NCBI GenBank assembly: GCA_030624805.1
Contig: JAUXJL010000117.1
Coordinates: forward strand, 1 to 6,579
Source: Acidimicrobiia bacterium
Lineage (GTDB): Bacteria > Actinomycetota > Acidimicrobiia > Spongiisociales > SHLN01
Direction of reading: 5' to 3'
Length of the DNA: 6,579 bases
Both the position numbers and the translations under genes were made by a program. Below the pieces are notes generated by a model. It had not been told where the DNA came from, made no database searches, and saw only the letters and a program-made list of their open reading frames with translations. Below are positions 4,948 through 6,579 of this stretch, piece by piece (within the stretch, counting starts at the first letter, position 1; the number at the start of each line of letters is the position of its first letter).

Positions 4948-6377
4948 AGTACGAGTCCACCCGGGGGAGTGGTGCCCGGCGGGGTTTCTCCGACGTGTTA
5001 TTGGAAGGTCTGGCGCCGGATGGTGGCCTGTATGTGCCCGTTGAAATCCCGCTCCTCAACGAATCGACACTGCGCTCCTTCGCCGACCAAGCGTTCGCTC
5101 AGGTCGCCACCGAAGTAATGCTGCCGTTCGTCGTGCCCGACTACGAGCCCGACGAGTTCGCCGACCTCGTGCAGCACAGCTACCAACAATTCGACCACCC
5201 GGATGTGACACCGCTTCGGGTGCTCGATCAGGGCACGGGAGAGTGGTTGCTCGAGCTGTTCTGGGGCCCGACTCTGGCGTTCAAAGACGTGGCTCTCCAG
5301 CTGCTCGGCAACCTCTTCGAGCACGAGCTCGAGAAGCGATCTCACTCGGTCACTGTCATCGGCGCTACCAGCGGAGACACCGGGTCGGCCGCCATTGAGG
5401 CGGTTCGTGGGCGGGAGGGCATCGAGCTGTTCATGCTGCATCCTCGGGGGCGGGTGTCAGAAATTCAACGCCTCCAGATGACCACGGTCGACGTCCCCAA
5501 CATCCACAATCTTGCCATCGAAGGGACCTTCGATGACTGTCAGGATCTCGTCAAGGCCATGTTCGCCGACACCGAGTTCCGACAGCGGCATGATTTGTCT
5601 GCGGTCAATTCGATCAACTGGGCCCGGGTCATGGCCCAGACGGTCTATTACGTGACGGCCGCGGTCGCCCTGGGTGCCCCCGGTTCGAGCGTCGCCTTCT
5701 CGGTGCCCACCGGCAACTTCGGCAACATCTACGCCGGCCACGTTGCTCGCGAGATGGGAGTTCCCATCAGTCAGCTCATTCTCGCCACGAATGTCAACGA
5801 CATCCTGACAAGGGCTTTCGAAACGGGAGGGCTGCAGATAACCGAGGTCGTACGTTCGACGAGCCCTGCGATGGATATCCAGGTCAGCTCCAACTTTGAA
5901 CGGCTGCTGTTCGAACTGTTGGGACGGGATGGAGCGATCCTGGCTGCGCTCATGGAGCGGTTTCGGATGATCGGTCATATTGAGCTGCCGGGACCGGTGT
6001 TGGAGGCCTTCCAAGAGTTGTTTGACGCCGATCGCCTCGACGATGAAGGGACGGCCGAGGTAATCGGGAGGGTGTATGACCAGGCCGGCGTTGTGCTCGA
6101 CCCCCACACGGCGGTCGGCGTTGGGGTTGGCCGGGCGCTCCGGCGGGATCCCGATGTGCCACTCGTCATGCTCGCCTGCGCCCACGCCGCCAAGTTTCCC
6201 GACACGGTGGAGGCTGCGCTGGGAGAGGGTCCGATCGAACCAGATCGCATTCGGTCGCTGAGGGGGCTTCCAGAACGCGTCGTCGAGCTCCCAAATGAGC
6301 TAGGGACCGTCCAGGCTTTTATTGACGAGAACCGCAGCCAAGCCTCAACAGTCACGCTCGATCGGCCGAAGGAATAG
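4944..6377 (+). CDS. thrC: Threonine synthase, long form (EC 4.2.3.1)
   Basis: ThrC converts O-phospho-L-homoserine to L-threonine and phosphate with PLP. At 477 residues it belongs to the longer E. coli/yeast-like form, as also seen in corynebacteria, not the shorter form of about 350-360. Visible parts are the N-terminal STRG...SDVLLEGLAPDGGLYVP region (5-32), FWGPTLAFKD with the PLP lysine K114, GATSGDTGSAA (140-150, phosphate/PLP binding), HPRGRVSEIQRLQM (166-179), NSINWARVMAQTVYY (222-236), VPTGNFGNIYAG (254-265), SPAMDIQVSSNFERLLFEL (307-325) and a C-terminal HTAVGVG / CAHAAKFPDTVEAAL pair. The start is GTG in a GTGA overlap with the hom stop, with no Shine-Dalgarno sequence nearby, so translation should depend on ribosomes finishing hom. 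No sign of damage. Confidence 0.95.
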   Translation: MKYESTRGSGARRGFSDVLLEGLAPDGGLYVPVEIPLLNESTLRSFADQAFAQVATEVMLPFVVPDYEPDEFADLVQHSYQQFDHPDVTPLRVLDQGTGEWLLELFWGPTLAFKDVALQLLGNLFEHELEKRSHSVTVIGATSGDTGSAAIEAVRGREGIELFMLHPRGRVSEIQRLQMTTVDVPNIHNLAIEGTFDDCQDLVKAMFADTEFRQRHDLSAVNSINWARVMAQTVYYVTAAVALGAPGSSVAFSVPTGNFGNIYAGHVAREMGVPISQLILATNVNDILTRAFETGGLQITEVVRSTSPAMDIQVSSNFERLLFELLGRDGAILAALMERFRMIGHIELPGPVLEAFQELFDADRLDDEGTAEVIGRVYDQAGVVLDPHTAVGVGVGRALRRDPDVPLVMLACAHAAKFPDTVEAALGEGPIEPDRIRSLRGLPERVVELPNELGTVQAFIDENRSQASTVTLDRPKE

Positions 6378-6539
6378 AAATCAGTGCAGCCTGGTTGGTT
6401 CAACTGCGTCGAGCATCTAAGATGAATTCCGGACAATCCGTCCACAGCTCGACTCCAGCGCTCTGGCCCGTTGAGCAATCCACGTGCATTCACGTTTAGC
6501 GCTTGCCCGAAATCTCTCGGATGTAGCAAAAGGAAACCT
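6378..6539. other. Intergenic region between thrC and the next gene, no gene seen
   Basis: This 162-base gap is richer in A and T than the genes around it. It holds several short palindromes: CGGA-CAA-TCCG (about 6433-6443), CCAG-CGCT-CTGG and ACGTG-CATT-CACGT (6482-6495). None is followed by a good T-run. TTGAGC (6471) and TTTAGC (6495) are 18 bases apart and could be a weak promoter for the gene at 6540. I find no homoserine kinase gene or RNA gene here. Confidence 0.4.
6531..6534 (+). promoter_or_regulatory. Ribosome binding site AGGA of the last gene
   Basis: AAAAGGAAA precedes the ATG at 6540, with 5 bases between AGGA and the start codon. It supports a real translation start there. Confidence 0.6.
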
Positions 6540-6579
6540 ATGACCACAAGAGCCGAACTCCAGGGCAAGACTCTGGAAG
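6540..6579 (+). CDS. rho: 5' end of a gene, probably transcription termination factor Rho (cut by window edge)
   Basis: Only 13 codons are visible, reading MTTRAELQGKTLE. This resembles the start of the Rho N-terminal helical domain in actinobacteria, which often runs like R-x-E-L-x-x-K-T-L-x-E-L. The place also fits, since rho commonly follows the thr genes in this phylum. A ribosome binding site at the right distance supports the start. The identity rests on a very short match plus gene order, so another protein with a similar helical start cannot be excluded. Confidence 0.5.
   Translation, partial: MTTRAELQGKTLE

Overview
The window is GC-rich bacterial DNA that most resembles Actinomycetota. 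The best evidence is a DUF222 (13E12-repeat type) HNH endonuclease gene, a family concentrated in that phylum, next to a lysA-hom-thrC amino-acid cluster. A conserved actinobacterial order is argS-lysA-hom-thrC-thrB-rho, and the final 40 bases look like the start of rho. I cannot name a genus. A deep-branching class such as Acidimicrobiia is a guess.

Left part (1-667): two short membrane-protein genes converge. The first is cut by the window edge and ends at 285. The second lies on the minus strand (667 to 305), has a textbook ribosome binding site and four predicted membrane helices. Neither could be given a function. From 668 to 897 there is no gene. The promoter-proximal part of this gap holds a 7-bp inverted repeat and a -10 box placed exactly where a leaderless transcript would need it.

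Middle (898-3651): the DUF222-HNH gene is followed after only 18 bases by lysA (diaminopimelate decarboxylase, last step of lysine synthesis). The first two thirds of the HNH gene use codons (TTG, GTT, GGT) unlike the rest of the window. Between lysA and hom lie 243 bases, which is the most unusual stretch here. It contains two mutually exclusive GC hairpins at the lysA stop, a possible 27-codon Ile/Ala-rich leader ORF, and a 16-bp stem-loop just before the hom ribosome binding site. The 3' arm of that stem-loop could alternatively pair with the binding site.

Right part (3652-6579): hom (homoserine dehydrogenase with ACT domain) and thrC (long-form threonine synthase) overlap by 4 bases and should be translationally coupled. 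LysA draws on the diaminopimelate branch of the aspartate pathway, while Hom and ThrC belong to the homoserine/threonine branch. Homoserine kinase (thrB), needed between Hom and ThrC, is not in the window. After a 162-base gap a new gene, probably rho, begins.

The genes are mostly well-known families. The candidate for something undescribed is the lysA-hom leader region, and the regulatory proposal for it is inference.
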